This document shows positions 53,872-63,982 of a stretch of 64,000 nucleotides of DNA, in pieces. The stretch comes from Pseudomonadota bacterium. Lineage in GTDB: Bacteria > Pseudomonadota > Gammaproteobacteria > Burkholderiales > Burkholderiaceae_C. The notes beneath the pieces are model-generated. The model had not been told where the DNA came from. It made no database searches and saw only the letters and a program-made list of their open reading frames with translations. The first letter of the stretch is position 1. Every line of letters begins with the position of its first letter. The DNA lies in the NCBI GenBank assembly GCA_020161775.1, contig JAIUOW010000021.1:33576-97575 (forward strand), written 5' to 3'. The translations under genes and the position numbers were made by a program.

Positions 53872-53905
53872 AAAAAGGGCAGCGCGGCGAACCGGGCTGC
53901 CCTTT
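53872..53905 (-). terminator. Intrinsic terminator after rpmE2
   Basis: On the minus strand AAAGGGCAGC (53905-53896) pairs with GCTGCCCTTT (53883-53874), a 10-bp stem, and ends in a run of T (53876-53872). It is 16 bp past the ribosomal protein stop. The stem is symmetric enough to work weakly on the other strand. Confidence 0.8.
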
Positions 53906-53920
53906 GTGGCTTGAAGCGGA

Positions 53921-54205
53921 TTACTTGGCGGCTTCTTCAGCCTTGGCGCCAGCGCCCGGCTTGCCGAACTTCTTGAAGAACTTGTCAACACGGCCGCCCA
54001 TGTCGTTCACGGACTTCTGCGTACCGGTGTAGAAGGGGTGCGATTCGCTGGAGGTGTCCAGCTTGAACAGCGGGTATTCCTTGCCGTCGTCGTGCTTGAC
54101 GGTTTCCTTGGTGTTCACGCAGGAACGCGTCACGAACTTGAAGCCGTTGGACAGGTCCAGGAACAGCACTTCGCGGTAGTTGGGGTGAATGCCTTCTTTA
54201 GCCAT
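53921..54205 (-). CDS. rpmE2: 50S ribosomal protein L31 type B
   Basis: 94 aa. [28 protein letters not shown], the VNTKET segment and [15 protein letters not shown] are typical of L31. It lacks the CxxC zinc pair of type A L31 and has the type B insertions, so it is the zinc-independent form. A basic and acidic tail ([14 protein letters not shown]) ends the protein. Ribosome-binding site AAGGAAA. Transcribed from its own promoter downstream of rho. Confidence 0.95.
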   Translation of the reverse strand: MAKEGIHPNYREVLFLDLSNGFKFVTRSCVNTKETVKHDDGKEYPLFKLDTSSESHPFYTGTQKSVNDMGGRVDKFFKKFGKPGAGAKAEEAAK

Positions 54206-54278
54206 GATGTTTTCCTTGATTCAGGTGCGGGAGCCGCCGCCGGACCATTCCGGGGTACTTTCCGCAAAAAAGCCTTGA

Positions 54279-54284
54279 ATTATA
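54279..54284 (-). promoter_or_regulatory. -10 element of the rpmE2 promoter
   Basis: The minus strand reads TATAAT at 54284-54279 in an AT-rich patch between rho and rpmE2. No good -35 is seen. The start codon is 74 bp downstream. Next to it, TTAAGCC (54299-54305) and GGCTTAA (54310-54316) form a perfect stem over the rho stop codon, without a T-run on the minus strand. Confidence 0.5.
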
Positions 54285-54312
54285 TAACTTTTTTGGTGTT
54301 AAGCCGTCTGGC

Positions 54313-55578
54313 TTAACCACCTCTGCGCATCATGTCGAAGAACTCGACGTTCGACTTGGTGGCGCGCATCGATTTCAGCACCATTTCCATCGACTCGATC
54401 TCGTCCATGTTGTACATGAACTGGCGCAGGATGCGGGTCTTTTGCAGGATCTCGGGGGCCAGCAGCAGCTCTTCGCGGCGGGTGCCGCTGCGGTTGAGCT
54501 GGATGGACGGGAACACGCGCTTTTCATACAGGCGGCGGTCCAGGTGGATTTCGCTGTTGCCCGTTCCCTTGAACTCTTCAAAGATCACTTCGTCCATGCG
54601 GCTGCCGGTGTCGATCAGCGCGGTGGCGATGATGGTCAGGCTGCCGCCTTCTTCCACGTTGCGCGCGGCGCCCAGGAAGCGCTTGGGGCGCTGCAGCGCG
54701 TTGGCGTCCACGCCGCCGGTCAGCACCTTGCCCGAGCTGGGCACCACGTTGTTGTAGGCGCGGGCCAGGCGCGTGATGGAGTCCAGCAGGATCACCACGT
54801 CCTTTTTCAGTTCGACCAGCCGCTTGGCGCGCTCGATCACCATCTCGGCCACGTGCACGTGGCGCGCGGCGGGTTCGTCAAAGGTGGAAGCAATCACCTC
54901 GGCCTTCACCGAGCGCTGCATTTCGGTCACTTCCTCGGGGCGCTCATCGACCAGCAGCACCATCATGTAGCTGTCGGGGTAGTTGGCCGCGATGGCGTGG
55001 GCGATGTGCTGCATCATCACCGTCTTGCCGCTCTTGGGCGGGGCCACCAGCAGGGCGCGCTGGCCTTTGCCGATGGGGGCAATGATGTCGATCACGCGGC
55101 CGGTGATGTTTTCCTCGCCCTTGATGCCGTCTCGCTCCAGCTTCATCTGCTCCTTCGGGAACAGCGGCGTCAGGTTCTCGAACATGACCTTGTGCTTGTT
55201 CTGCTCGGGCGGGCCGTCATTGACCTTGTCCAGCTTGGTCAGCGCGAAATAGCGTTCGCCGTCCTTGGGGATGCGCACTTCGCCTTCGATCATGTCGCCG
55301 GTGTGCAGGTTGAACCTGCGCACCTGGCTGGGGCTGATGTAGATGTCGTCGGTGCTGGCGGTGTAGCTCGTGTCGGGGCTGCGCAGGAAGCCGAAACCGT
55401 CGGGCAGGATCTCCAGCACGCCGTCGGCAAAGACCTGTTCGCCGGCTTTCGCCCGCTTCTTGATGATGGCGAACATCAGCTCCTGCTTGCGCATGCGGCC
55501 GGTGTTTTCAATCTCAAGCTCTTCAGCCTGCTTCAGGACTTCAGACACATGCAGTGCCTTGAGTTCGTTTAAGTGCAT
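54313..55578 (-). CDS. rho: Transcription termination factor Rho
   Basis: RNA helicase that ends transcription on unstructured C-rich RNA. 421 aa, the standard size. The N-terminal RNA-binding part starts [20 protein letters not shown] and includes [21 protein letters not shown]-loop [12 protein letters not shown], Walker [18 protein letters not shown]-loop [15 protein letters not shown] and the C-terminal [16 protein letters not shown] are intact. Downstream of trxA on the same strand, as usual. Confidence 0.99.
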   Translation of the reverse strand: MHLNELKALHVSEVLKQAEELEIENTGRMRKQELMFAIIKKRAKAGEQVFADGVLEILPDGFGFLRSPDTSYTASTDDIYISPSQVRRFNLHTGDMIEGEVRIPKDGERYFALTKLDKVNDGPPEQNKHKVMFENLTPLFPKEQMKLERDGIKGEENITGRVIDIIAPIGKGQRALLVAPPKSGKTVMMQHIAHAIAANYPDSYMMVLLVDERPEEVTEMQRSVKAEVIASTFDEPAARHVHVAEMVIERAKRLVELKKDVVILLDSITRLARAYNNVVPSSGKVLTGGVDANALQRPKRFLGAARNVEEGGSLTIIATALIDTGSRMDEVIFEEFKGTGNSEIHLDRRLYEKRVFPSIQLNRSGTRREELLLAPEILQKTRILRQFMYNMDEIESMEMVLKSMRATKSNVEFFDMMRRGG

Positions 55579-55730
55579 GGAATGACCCCTTTGGGGGAGT
55601 TCTGTGAAAACGGGGGGGAGGGTGTCGGTCAGCCGCGAAAGATGCCGCGCCGGCCGGGAACTCGAACTGGCACGCCGTTTTTGCGGACCAGTGAACTGGA
55701 AAAGATTATGACAGGAAAAGGAGGCCGGAT

Positions 55731-55828
55731 GTCATTGCGGGCTCGACCCGCAATCCACGCAGCGCTGGCGGGCCGCAGTGGATGCCCCCGGATCAAGTCC
55801 GGGGCAGGCTCGTCAGGCCCGGCATGAC
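55731..55828. repeat. Composite REP-like palindromic element between trxA and rho
   Basis: A roughly 98-bp element bounded by GTCAT (55731) and its inverse ATGAC (55824-55828). It contains TTGCGGG/CCCGCAA (55735-55741, 55747-55753), ATCCAC/GTGGAT (55753-55758, 55778-55783) and CCCCGGA/TCCGGGG (55786-55792, 55798-55804). The last stem recurs at 39198-39216. The rest of the 257-bp trxA-rho gap (55579-55835) contains no ORF; it is the rho leader region. Confidence 0.7.
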
Positions 55829-55835
55829 ACCTTAG

Positions 55836-56168
55836 TCAAGCCAGTTGCTGGTCGATGAACGCGGTGAGCTGGGCCTTGCTCATGGCGCCGACCTTGGTGG
55901 CGGCGAGCTGGCCGTCCTTGAACAGCATCAGCGTGGGGATGCCGCGGATGCCGAACTTGGCCGGAATGTCGCGGTTTTCATCGACGTTCATCTTGGCGAT
56001 CTGCAGCTTGCCCTGGTAGGTGCTGGACACCTCGTCCAGGATCGGGGCGATCATCTTGCAGGGGCCGCACCATTCGGCCCAGTAGTCCACCAGCACGGGT
56101 TTGTCGGCCTTGAGTACGTCGGCTTCGAAGCTGGTGTCGGAGATATGTTTGATGAGATCGCTGGCCAT
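55836..56168 (-). CDS. trxA: Thioredoxin
   Basis: 108-aa disulfide reductase. Active site WCGPC (Cys34 and Cys37), the Asp28 of VDYW, and the cis-Pro motif [11 protein letters not shown]. Start at 56168 ([11 protein letters not shown]); the frame upstream to 56240 is not conserved-looking. Probably transcribed with rho through the intervening palindromic element. Also a possible electron donor for the arsenate reductase in this window. Confidence 0.98.
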   Translation of the reverse strand: MASDLIKHISDTSFEADVLKADKPVLVDYWAEWCGPCKMIAPILDEVSSTYQGKLQIAKMNVDENRDIPAKFGIRGIPTLMLFKDGQLAATKVGAMSKAQLTAFIDQQLA

Positions 56169-56245
56169 GTCGATTCCTTGGTTGTCAGTTGGCGGTACAG
56201 CTAAAGTGGGGGAATTGTGACAGAAACCAAGTCCCTCCACAGGCC

Positions 56246-58837
56246 ATGGAAAGCCCCCCGCGCGCTATGGATGCGATAGCGCATAGCCATCAGGCCGAGC
56301 CCGCTGCGCAGGCCGCGCTGGACGCGTTGATGACCAGGGTCAAGACCCTGCTGGACAGCCGCGCCGCGCACCCCGCGCGCACCGTGGTGCTGGTGCCGTA
56401 TGCCCAGTTGATGCCCAAGGCCGCCAGGGCTTGGGCGCGCGTGGTGCCCAGTGGCTTTGCGCCGCGGTTTGAATCCACGATGAACTGGGCGCGCAGCCAG
56501 GGCGGGCCGCAAGGCGGCTTTGTGCCCGGCCCGCTGGACCTGTGCCGCGACGCAGCGCGCGACCTGCTGGCCGCGCAGGCCTTGCTGGATAGCGCCGGCC
56601 TGGGCGGGCAGCGCGAGCTGCTGGCCGCGCGCGTGGTGGAAGCCGCGGGCCAGCTGGCACCGCTGGCGGCTGCCGTGCCCCCCGCGCAGCGCCAGGCCTG
56701 GGCCGCGCGCATGCGCGCCGTGGTGGCGGGCGGGCTGGACGCCCCGGTGCTGGCGCTGGAGCAGGCCGTGGCCCGCGTGGCGCTGGAATGGGTGGCCGCA
56801 TCAGCCTATGCCACGGACTGCCTGCTGGGTGACGCGGTGCGCCAGGACGTGGACTGCCTGGTGGTGCTGCAGGGCTACCAGAGCGAGCCACTGGTGGACG
56901 CCATCCGCGCGCACTTTGGCGACAAGGCTGCAACGCTGCCCATGGTGCAGGCCACGCTGCCCGGTGTGGTGACGCTGCACCCCGCGCACAACGCGGAGGA
57001 CGAAGCCGCCCGTGCCGCCGCCTGCGTGCTGCGGCACCTGGCGGGCGGCCACAGCCCGGTGGCGCTGGCCGCGACCGACCGCGTGCTCACGCGCCGCATC
57101 CGCGCGCTGCTGGGCGCGCAGGGCCTGCGCATCCGCGATGAAACCGGCTGGAAGCTGTCCACCACCCGTGCCGCGGCGCACCTGATGACCGCGCTGCGCG
57201 CCGCCCGGCACGACGCAACGGCCGACGCGGTGCTGGACTGGCTCAAGCACGCCCCCGCGCTGGAGGGCGCCGCCGTGCAGCGGCTGGAGGCGGCCTTGCG
57301 CAAGGCCGGCGCGCGCGAATGGGCTGGTGTCGTGACGCGCCTGCCCGAGCCCGAAACATTCGCCGCGCTGCTGGACACCGTGCAGGCCTGGCGGGCCACG
57401 CTGCAGCGCCCCCGCCCGCTGGCCCATTGGCTGCAGGCGCTGCGCGCGCTGCTGCAGGCCAGCGGCCAATGGCAGCGGCTGGCTGGCGACGCCGCGGGCG
57501 ACGCGGCCATCGCCGCGCTGCGCCTGGGGGATGCGGGCGAAGATGCCGACGATGGCGCCGCTGCCCCCACGGAATGGGATGCCATCCCCCACGCCGCGCG
57601 CCGCATGCCGCTGCATGAATTCACGGCCTGGGTGACGGGCGTGCTGGAAGACGCGAGCTTCAAACCCACGCATCCGCGCGACGAACAGGTGGTGATCCTG
57701 CCGTTCCCGCAGATGCTGGGCCAGCCCTTTGCCGCGGCTGTGCTGCCCGGCTGTGATGAGGCCAACCTGCCCGCTGCGCCCGAGCCCGCCGGCCCCTGGA
57801 CGGCGGGCCAGCGCGCGGCGCTGGGCCTGCCCACGCGTGAGGCACTGGAGGCCGCGCAACGCGCCGGCTGGCAACAGGCGCTGGCGGTGGCGCAGGTGGA
57901 TGTGCTGTGGCGCACCGCCGACGCCGCCGGCGAGCCGGTGCTGCCCAGCCCGCTGGTGCAGCAGCTGCAGCTGGACGGCGCGGCCCGCACGGGCGCCGAC
58001 CCGCGCGCGGAGCATGCCGTGGCGGTGACCCCCACGCCGCGCCCGCGGCCCAGCGGCGCCGCGCTGCCGGTGGCCAGGCTGTCGGCCAGCGCCTACGAAG
58101 ACCTGCGCCGCTGCCCGTACCGGTTCTTTGCGCTGCGCCAGCTGGGCCTGAAAGAAGCCGACGAACTGGACACCGGGCTGGACAAGCGCGACTTCGGCAC
58201 CTGGCTGCATGCGGTGCTGGGGCACTTTCACAATGCGCTGGCTGCGCAGCCCGTGCCCGCCGGGCCACAGCGGCTGGCGCTGATGGACGAAGCCGCGCAG
58301 GAGCAGACCCGTGTCATGGGCCTGGCCGAAGGCGAATTCCTGCCGTTCGCGGCCAGTTGGCCCCAGGCGCGCGATGGCTACCTGGCCTGGCTGGACGAGC
58401 ACGAAGCCGGGGGCGCGCAGTTTGCGCAGGCCGAGGCCGAACGCGAAATGCCGCTGGGCGCGCTCACGCTGGTGGGCCGGCTGGACCGCATCGACAGCCT
58501 GCCCGGCGGCATGGCCATGGTGATGGACTACAAAACCGAGGCGCTGGACGTGACCCGCAAGCGGGTGAAGTCCGCGTCTGAAGACACGCAACTGGCCTTT
58601 TATGCCGCGCTGCTGCCCGACGACCAGCTGCGCGCCGCCTATGTGAACGTGGGCGAGCGCGAAACCAGAAAAGTGGAGCAGGACGACGTGGTGGCCGCGC
58701 GCGATGCGCTGATCGACGGCATACAGACCGACCTGCAAGCCATTGCCGATGGCGCGCCCCTGCCCGCGCTGGGAGAGGGCACGGTGTGCGACTTCTGCGC
58801 CGCGCGTGGCCTGTGCCGCAAGGACATGTGGTCATGA
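56246..58837 (+). CDS. addB: AddB-type nuclease/inactivated helicase subunit
   Basis: 863 aa from ATG 56246 (alternatives at 56189 and 56267). With AddA it resects double-strand ends for recombination repair, in place of RecBCD. The long N-terminal part is helicase-like without clear ATPase motifs. The C-terminal PD-(D/E)XK nuclease shows [11 protein letters not shown] and [11 protein letters not shown]. Iron-sulfur cysteines are in [13 protein letters not shown] and the terminal [10 protein letters not shown]. The stop overlaps addA by 4 bp, matching the addB-addA order. Confidence 0.88.
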   Translation: MESPPRAMDAIAHSHQAEPAAQAALDALMTRVKTLLDSRAAHPARTVVLVPYAQLMPKAARAWARVVPSGFAPRFESTMNWARSQGGPQGGFVPGPLDLCRDAARDLLAAQALLDSAGLGGQRELLAARVVEAAGQLAPLAAAVPPAQRQAWAARMRAVVAGGLDAPVLALEQAVARVALEWVAASAYATDCLLGDAVRQDVDCLVVLQGYQSEPLVDAIRAHFGDKAATLPMVQATLPGVVTLHPAHNAEDEAARAAACVLRHLAGGHSPVALAATDRVLTRRIRALLGAQGLRIRDETGWKLSTTRAAAHLMTALRAARHDATADAVLDWLKHAPALEGAAVQRLEAALRKAGAREWAGVVTRLPEPETFAALLDTVQAWRATLQRPRPLAHWLQALRALLQASGQWQRLAGDAAGDAAIAALRLGDAGEDADDGAAAPTEWDAIPHAARRMPLHEFTAWVTGVLEDASFKPTHPRDEQVVILPFPQMLGQPFAAAVLPGCDEANLPAAPEPAGPWTAGQRAALGLPTREALEAAQRAGWQQALAVAQVDVLWRTADAAGEPVLPSPLVQQLQLDGAARTGADPRAEHAVAVTPTPRPRPSGAALPVARLSASAYEDLRRCPYRFFALRQLGLKEADELDTGLDKRDFGTWLHAVLGHFHNALAAQPVPAGPQRLALMDEAAQEQTRVMGLAEGEFLPFAASWPQARDGYLAWLDEHEAGGAQFAQAEAEREMPLGALTLVGRLDRIDSLPGGMAMVMDYKTEALDVTRKRVKSASEDTQLAFYAALLPDDQLRAAYVNVGERETRKVEQDDVVAARDALIDGIQTDLQAIADGAPLPALGEGTVCDFCAARGLCRKDMWS

Positions 58838-61800
58838 CCGAGCCCCGCGTGAGCGAAACCGCCTATGCCTACGAACTGAACGGCCAGCGCGTGAGCCGCC
58901 CCGATTTCTACGCCGTGGCCTGCGACCCGAGGCGCAGCGTGGCGGTGGAAGCCTGCGCCGGCGCGGGCAAGACCTGGATGCTGGTGTCGCGCATGCTGCG
59001 CGCGCTGCTGGCGGGCGCGCAGCCGCATGAAATCCTGGCCATCACCTTCACCAAGAAAGCGGCCGGCGAAATGCGCCAGCGGCTGCAGCAATGGCTGCAG
59101 GCGTTTGCCCAGGCCACGCCCGAGCAGCTGCTACACGAGCTGCACATCCGCGGCGTCCCGCCGCAGGCCGCGCCAGGGCTGGTGGAGCCGCTGCGCGGGC
59201 TGTACCGCGCGCTGCTGCAATCGGGCCGGCCGGTGCAGGTGCGCACCTTTCACAGCTGGTTTGCCGCGCTGCTGCGCAACGCGCCGCTGGCGGTGCTGCA
59301 GCAGCTGGGCCTGCCCGCCAGCTACGAGCTGCTGGAAGATGACAAGGACGCGGTGGACGCCGTGTGGCGGCATTTTCATGCCGCGGTGGTGGCCCAGCCC
59401 GAAGCCCGGCGCGACTACCTGGACGCGGTGGCCGTGCATGGCCGGTTCAACACGCTCAAGGCGCTGGAGGCCGCGCTGGCCAAGCGGGTTGAATTTGCGC
59501 TGGCCGACGCGCGGGGCACGGTGGATGCGTCGGTCAAGCCGTTTGGCGAACAGTTCACCGAGCTGGCCGGCCTGGCCGAGCCCGCGCAGGCGCTCCAAGG
59601 CGCCACGACGCGCAGCGTGCTGCTGGACGCCGCCCGCGTGCTGGGCACGGGCGCGCCCACCTATGCCGCTTTAGGCAGCAAGCTGGAACAGGCCGTGGGC
59701 GGTCTGGCGCTGGGCGATGTGCTTGACGCGCTGTTCACGCAAAAGGGCGATCCGCGCAAGTTCGGCAAGCTGGCGGATCACCCCGCCGTGACGGCGGCGC
59801 AGGCGCTGGCCCAGCGCCTGCAGGCCGCCGCGCGCCAGCACGCCGCATGGCAGCACCAGCAGCGCATGGCGCGCCTCACAAGGCTGCTGATTGCAGAATT
59901 CTCGGCGCTCAAGCGCGAGCGCGGCTGGGTGGACATGAACGACGTGGAACGCGCCGCGCTGGTCATGCTGTCGGACCCGGTGCTCAGCGGCTGGGTGCAG
60001 GAGCGGCTGGACGCGCGCGTGGGCCATCTGCTGATTGATGAATTCCAGGACACCAACCCGCTGCAGTGGCAGGCGCTGCACGCCTGGCTGTCGGGCTATG
60101 CGGGCGCGGGCGGGCAGGCTCCCAGCGTCTTCGTCGTGGGCGACCCCAAGCAGAGCATCTACCGCTTTCGCCGGGCCGAGCCGCAGGTGTTCCGCGCGGC
60201 GCAGCGGTTTGTGGTGCAAGGCCTGGGCGGCGACCTGCTCAGCTGCGACCACACCCACCGCAATGCGCAGCGCGTGCTGGCGGCCGTGAACCAGGCCATG
60301 GGCGCCGCCCTGGCCGCGGGTGAGTACGACGGCTACCGCGCGCACACCACTGAATCGCCCGAGGTGGGCGCGGTGCAGCGGCTGCCGCAGATCGAGCGCG
60401 CGGCGCAGGCCGCAGAGGCCGCGCCGGACCTCCTGGCCTGGCGCAACAGCCTGACCACGCCGCGCGAGCTGCCCGAGGACAGCCTGCGCACGCTGGAATG
60501 CCGCCAGGCCGCACGCTGGATTGCCGCTGAACTGGCGCAAGGCCGCCCGCCCGGCGACATCATGGTGCTGGCACGCAAACGCGAGCCGCTGTCGGTGCTG
60601 CAGGACGAGCTGCGCGCGCTGCACATCGCCGCCGTGCAGCCCGAAAAAAAGAACCTGGCCGATGCGCCCGAAGTGCAGGACGTGGTGGCGCTGCTGGACG
60701 CGCTGGTGTCGCCCGCGCACGACCTGTCCCTGGCGCGCGCGCTGAAATCCCCGCTGTTTGGCCTGCCCGACAGCGCACTGGCCCACCTGGCCGGCCTGAA
60801 GCGCGCCGCCCAGGCGCAAAAGCTGGCCGTGAGCTGGTACGGGCTGCTGCAGCAGGGCGATGCCGAGGGTTTGCTGCCAGCCCCGCTGGCCGGCGTGGGC
60901 GCGGTGCTGGCGCGCTGGCAGACCCTGGTGCAGGCGCTGCCGCCGCACGACGCGCTGGACGCGATCTTCCATCATGAGATCAACGGCCAGGACCTGCCCG
61001 CGCGCTTTGCCGCTGCTGCGCCCGCGCCGCTGCGCGCCTCGGTGGTGGCGAACCTGGGCGCGCTGCTGGGCGCGGCGCTGCAGATTGACGGCGCGCGCTT
61101 TCTCACGCCTTATGCGCTGGTGCGGGCGCTGCGCGCCGGTGGCGCACCCGCACCCGCGCTGGCTGGCGAGGGCACGGTGCGCCTGTTGACCGTGCATGGC
61201 GCCAAGGGGCTGGAGGCGCCGCTGGTGCTGATGCTGGACACCGACGCAGAATCGCCCAAGGCCGAAACCATGGGCGTGCTGGTGGAATGGCCTGGCGAAG
61301 ACGAAGCGCCCCGGTGCTTTACCTTCCTGGCCAGCGAAAGCCGCCCGCCGGCCTGCACCGTGGACGCACTGGCCGCCGAGCAGACCGCCCGCCAGCGCGA
61401 GGAACTCAACGCCCTGTATGTGGCCATGACGCGCGCGCGCGAGGTGCTGGTGCTGTCATCCACCCAGCCGCACCGCGCGGCGCCGGCCAGCTGGTGGCAG
61501 CGGCTGCTGCCGCTGGCTGAGCCGGTGGACGCACCGGCGCAGGCCGTGGCCACCGCGACGCCCGACGCGCAGCACGCCAGCTTTGTGATGCAAAAGCTGC
61601 CGCCCGCGCCTGAGCAGGCCGCCGCCAGCGCTGGGCCACCCGAGGCCGGAGATGAAGCCGCAGACGAGGGAGGCGAAGACACCCCCGCAGCCCGCCTCGG
61701 CCAGGCCATGCACCGCCTGCTGGAATGGTGGGTGCCGGGTGCGGTACCCGGTCAAGGGGGCTGGCCAGCGCAGCAGCGCCTGTCGGTCCAGCGCGAATTT

Positions 61801-62139
61801 GCCCTGGGCGCAGAGCAGATCAACGAAGCCGCCGCCATGGCGCAGCGCATACTCGCGGGCGACGGCGCCTGGGCCTGGGACCGCGCGGTGGTGGACTGGC
61901 AGGGCAACGAAGTGCTGATCCACCATGCGGGCGAAGCGCTGCGGCTGGACCGGCTGGTGCACCGGCGCGACACCGGCGAATGGTGGGTGCTGGACCACAA
62001 ATCCGAATGGCGGCCCGAACTCAAACCCGGGCTGCAGGACAAGATGAACAACTACCGCGCCGCGGTGCAGGCGGCGTACCCGCAGGCCGTGGTGCGCGCC
62101 GCGTACCTTACGGCGCAGGGCAAATTGGTGAACGTGTAA
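58834..62139 (+). CDS. addA: AddA-type UvrD-family helicase/nuclease
   Basis: 1101 aa. A superfamily 1A helicase with Walker A EACAGAGKTWML, motif Ia AITFTKKAAGEMRQRL, Walker B LIDEFQDTNPLQW, motif III VGDPKQSIYRFRRAEP and motif V RLLTVHGAKGLEAPLV, then ALYVAMTRAREVLVL. The C-terminal nuclease domain contains WWVLDHKSEWRPE. Start at ATG 58834, which overlaps the addB stop; the frame upstream to 58786 is in addB. Confidence 0.93.
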   Translation: MTEPRVSETAYAYELNGQRVSRPDFYAVACDPRRSVAVEACAGAGKTWMLVSRMLRALLAGAQPHEILAITFTKKAAGEMRQRLQQWLQAFAQATPEQLLHELHIRGVPPQAAPGLVEPLRGLYRALLQSGRPVQVRTFHSWFAALLRNAPLAVLQQLGLPASYELLEDDKDAVDAVWRHFHAAVVAQPEARRDYLDAVAVHGRFNTLKALEAALAKRVEFALADARGTVDASVKPFGEQFTELAGLAEPAQALQGATTRSVLLDAARVLGTGAPTYAALGSKLEQAVGGLALGDVLDALFTQKGDPRKFGKLADHPAVTAAQALAQRLQAAARQHAAWQHQQRMARLTRLLIAEFSALKRERGWVDMNDVERAALVMLSDPVLSGWVQERLDARVGHLLIDEFQDTNPLQWQALHAWLSGYAGAGGQAPSVFVVGDPKQSIYRFRRAEPQVFRAAQRFVVQGLGGDLLSCDHTHRNAQRVLAAVNQAMGAALAAGEYDGYRAHTTESPEVGAVQRLPQIERAAQAAEAAPDLLAWRNSLTTPRELPEDSLRTLECRQAARWIAAELAQGRPPGDIMVLARKREPLSVLQDELRALHIAAVQPEKKNLADAPEVQDVVALLDALVSPAHDLSLARALKSPLFGLPDSALAHLAGLKRAAQAQKLAVSWYGLLQQGDAEGLLPAPLAGVGAVLARWQTLVQALPPHDALDAIFHHEINGQDLPARFAAAAPAPLRASVVANLGALLGAALQIDGARFLTPYALVRALRAGGAPAPALAGEGTVRLLTVHGAKGLEAPLVLMLDTDAESPKAETMGVLVEWPGEDEAPRCFTFLASESRPPACTVDALAAEQTARQREELNALYVAMTRAREVLVLSSTQPHRAAPASWWQRLLPLAEPVDAPAQAVATATPDAQHASFVMQKLPPAPEQAAASAGPPEAGDEAADEGGEDTPAARLGQAMHRLLEWWVPGAVPGQGGWPAQQRLSVQREFALGAEQINEAAAMAQRILAGDGAWAWDRAVVDWQGNEVLIHHAGEALRLDRLVHRRDTGEWWVLDHKSEWRPELKPGLQDKMNNYRAAVQAAYPQAVVRAAYLTAQGKLVNV

Positions 62140-63423
62140 ATGAGCAATGTGATCGTGGTGGGCGCAGGCCCGGCCGGCCTGATAGCCGCCGAAGTGCTGG
62201 CCCAGGCCGGCGTGACGGTGGACGTGGTGGATGCCATGCCCTCGGTGGGCCGCAAATTTCTGCTGGCGGGCAAGGGCGGGCTGAACCTGACGCATTCCGA
62301 GCCGCTGGCGCAGTTTCTGCCGCGCTACGGCGCGCGCCAGCCGCAGCTGGCCCGGCTGCTGGCCGGCTTTGGCCCGGACGAACTGCGCGCCTGGGTGCAG
62401 GCCCTGGGCATCAGCACCTTTGTGGGCAGCTCGGGCCGCGTGTTCCCTACCGACATGAAGGCCGCGCCGCTGCTGCGCGCGTGGTTGCACCGCCTGCGCG
62501 AATCGGGCGTCCGCTTTCACATGCGCGAACGCTGGCTGGGTTGGGGTGCTGAACACGATGGTGCTGGCGCGCTTCGCTTTGCCACGCAGCAGGGCGAAGT
62601 GACGCGCAACGCCGACGCCGTGGTGCTGGCCCTGGGCGGCGCCAGCTGGGCGCGGCTGGGGTCTGACGGCGCCTGGGTGCCGCTGCTGGCCCAGCGCGGC
62701 GTGCCCGTGGCACCGCTGGTGCCGGCCAACTGCGGCTTTGACAAGGCCGGCGGCTGGACCGAACACTTTGCCAGCCGCTTTGCCGGCCAGCCGTTCAAGA
62801 GCGTGGCCATCCGCTGCACGGATGCACAGGGCAACACATTTGAGCGCAAAGGCGAATTCGTGGCCACCGCCACGGGGCTGGAGGGCAGCCTGGTCTATGC
62901 CGCGTCAGCCGGGCTGCGCGATCAGATTGCAGCCACCGGCCAGGCCACGCTGACCATCGACCTGCTGCCTGCCCGCACCGCCGAGCAGGTGCTGGCCGAA
63001 GTGCAACACCCGCGCGGATCGCGCTCGCTGTCCAGCCACCTGAAAAGCCGCCTGGGCCTGGACGGCATCAAGACCGCCGTGCTGCACGAAGTGCTGGACA
63101 AAACCGCCTTCAACGACCCGGCCCAACTGGCCGCCACCATCAAGGCCGTGCCCATCACGCTGGCCGCCGCGCGCCCCATTGACGAAGCCATCAGCACGGC
63201 CGGCGGCGTGCCGTTTGAGGCGATGGACGACGGCCTGATGCTGAAAGACATGCCCGGCGTGTTCTGCGCCGGGGAAATGCTGGACTGGGAAGCGCCCACC
63301 GGCGGCTACCTTCTGACGGCGTGCATGGCCAGCGGGCGGGTGGCGGGGCAGGGCTTACTCAATTGGTTAAAGCGCGATCAACTTCGGTCAATCAGCACTG
63401 CACACCCATCAACCGATAGGTGA
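62140..63423 (+). CDS. HI0933-family FAD-dependent oxidoreductase (YhiN/TIGR03862-like)
   Basis: 427 aa. The N-terminal FAD motif VIVVGAGPAGLIAAEVLA, then VGRKFLLAGKGGLNLTHSE, GRVFPTDMKAAPLLRAW and the C-terminal GGVPFEAMDDGLMLKDMPGVFCAGEMLDWEAPTGGYL region are characteristic of the HI0933/BaiN-like family. No firm substrate is known. It starts right after the addA stop with no gap, so it is likely co-transcribed. The last 20 or so residues (RDQLRSISTAHPSTDR) are low in similarity to the rest. Confidence 0.85.
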   Translation: MSNVIVVGAGPAGLIAAEVLAQAGVTVDVVDAMPSVGRKFLLAGKGGLNLTHSEPLAQFLPRYGARQPQLARLLAGFGPDELRAWVQALGISTFVGSSGRVFPTDMKAAPLLRAWLHRLRESGVRFHMRERWLGWGAEHDGAGALRFATQQGEVTRNADAVVLALGGASWARLGSDGAWVPLLAQRGVPVAPLVPANCGFDKAGGWTEHFASRFAGQPFKSVAIRCTDAQGNTFERKGEFVATATGLEGSLVYAASAGLRDQIAATGQATLTIDLLPARTAEQVLAEVQHPRGSRSLSSHLKSRLGLDGIKTAVLHEVLDKTAFNDPAQLAATIKAVPITLAAARPIDEAISTAGGVPFEAMDDGLMLKDMPGVFCAGEMLDWEAPTGGYLLTACMASGRVAGQGLLNWLKRDQLRSISTAHPSTDR

Positions 63424-63468
63424 CGCAGAAAAACGCACTGATAGTCAACAAATAATCTGAAAAGTACG

Positions 63469-63825
63469 TATAATGAAGCCATGGCAGCGTGTGATCGCGC
63501 TGCTGTGGTTCGAAAAGTTTGAATATTCCTTTTTCCCGCAAGGCAAAAGCTCAGTGATCGGGCTTCACTTCGGTGAAGTCGGCTGCACAGGACAGTAAGT
63601 GCGGCTTGTAACGCGGCACGCGGTCGGCTAGTCCCCGGCAGCGTCCAGACGAGTGCCAGTATCCCGGCGCAGTACGCAGCACCTGTTGCGCGCTACAGCG
63701 AAGGGGGAAGGTGATTCGGCAGCGGAGCAACTGTGGTGGGCTTGGTTGGTGTCGAGTTGGCTCCTTTACGGCGCTGCCTTGAAAGGGGGAAGCAGGGCAT
63801 GGTGCCTTGTGTAAAGGAGAGTCCT
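63469..63825 (+). promoter_or_regulatory. Promoter and long unexplained leader before a small ORF
   Basis: TATAAT at 63469-63474 follows the flavoprotein gene by 45 bp. About 345 bases then run with no convincing gene to a strong AAAGGAG site at 63814. An 8-bp stem with a UUCG loop, GGCTTCAC (63561-63568) / GTGAAGTC (63573-63580), is clear; GGCA/TGCC at about 63797-63807 is weaker. It may be a structured 5' leader or an independent small RNA. I recognise no known RNA family. Confidence 0.45.
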
Positions 63826-63936
63826 ATGGACCAGCAAACTTTGAAAGACCGCATCAAGGGTTTGAAAAAGGCCCGCGATGCTTGCAGTAGCCAACTCGAC
63901 ATTGGTGCATTGACTGAACTGGAGAGCCTGTCCTGA
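63826..63936 (+). pseudogene. Small ORF, probably the 5' part of a gene cut by an insertion sequence
   Basis: 36 codons reading MDQQTLKDRIKGLKKARDA, then CSSQLDIGALTELESLS, with a strong AAAGGAG site. Highly charged and helical at the N-terminus. The frame closes right where the sequence switches to an IS256-like end (about 63920), so the protein was probably longer and is truncated. Alternatively it is a genuine 36-aa protein. No family recognised. Confidence 0.5.
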
Positions 63937-63949
63937 ATTTTGTGTTTGA

Positions 63950-63982
63950 GGCATAAATATGATCTACAGGACCATTTATGCC
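63950..63982 (+). promoter_or_regulatory. Stem-loop covering the transposase start codon
   Basis: GGCATAAAT (63950-63958) and ATTTATGCC (63974-63982) are perfect 9-bp inverted repeats. The 3' arm contains the ATG at 63978 and the loop carries the AGG of the ribosome-binding site. In read-through RNA this would hide the start, like the fold-back control of several insertion sequences. Confidence 0.55.

Noticed and set aside
52306-53976. 556-aa plus-strand frame opposite the membrane glycosyltransferase
   Set aside because: Gln/Arg/Gly-rich shadow of a hydrophobic minus-strand gene.
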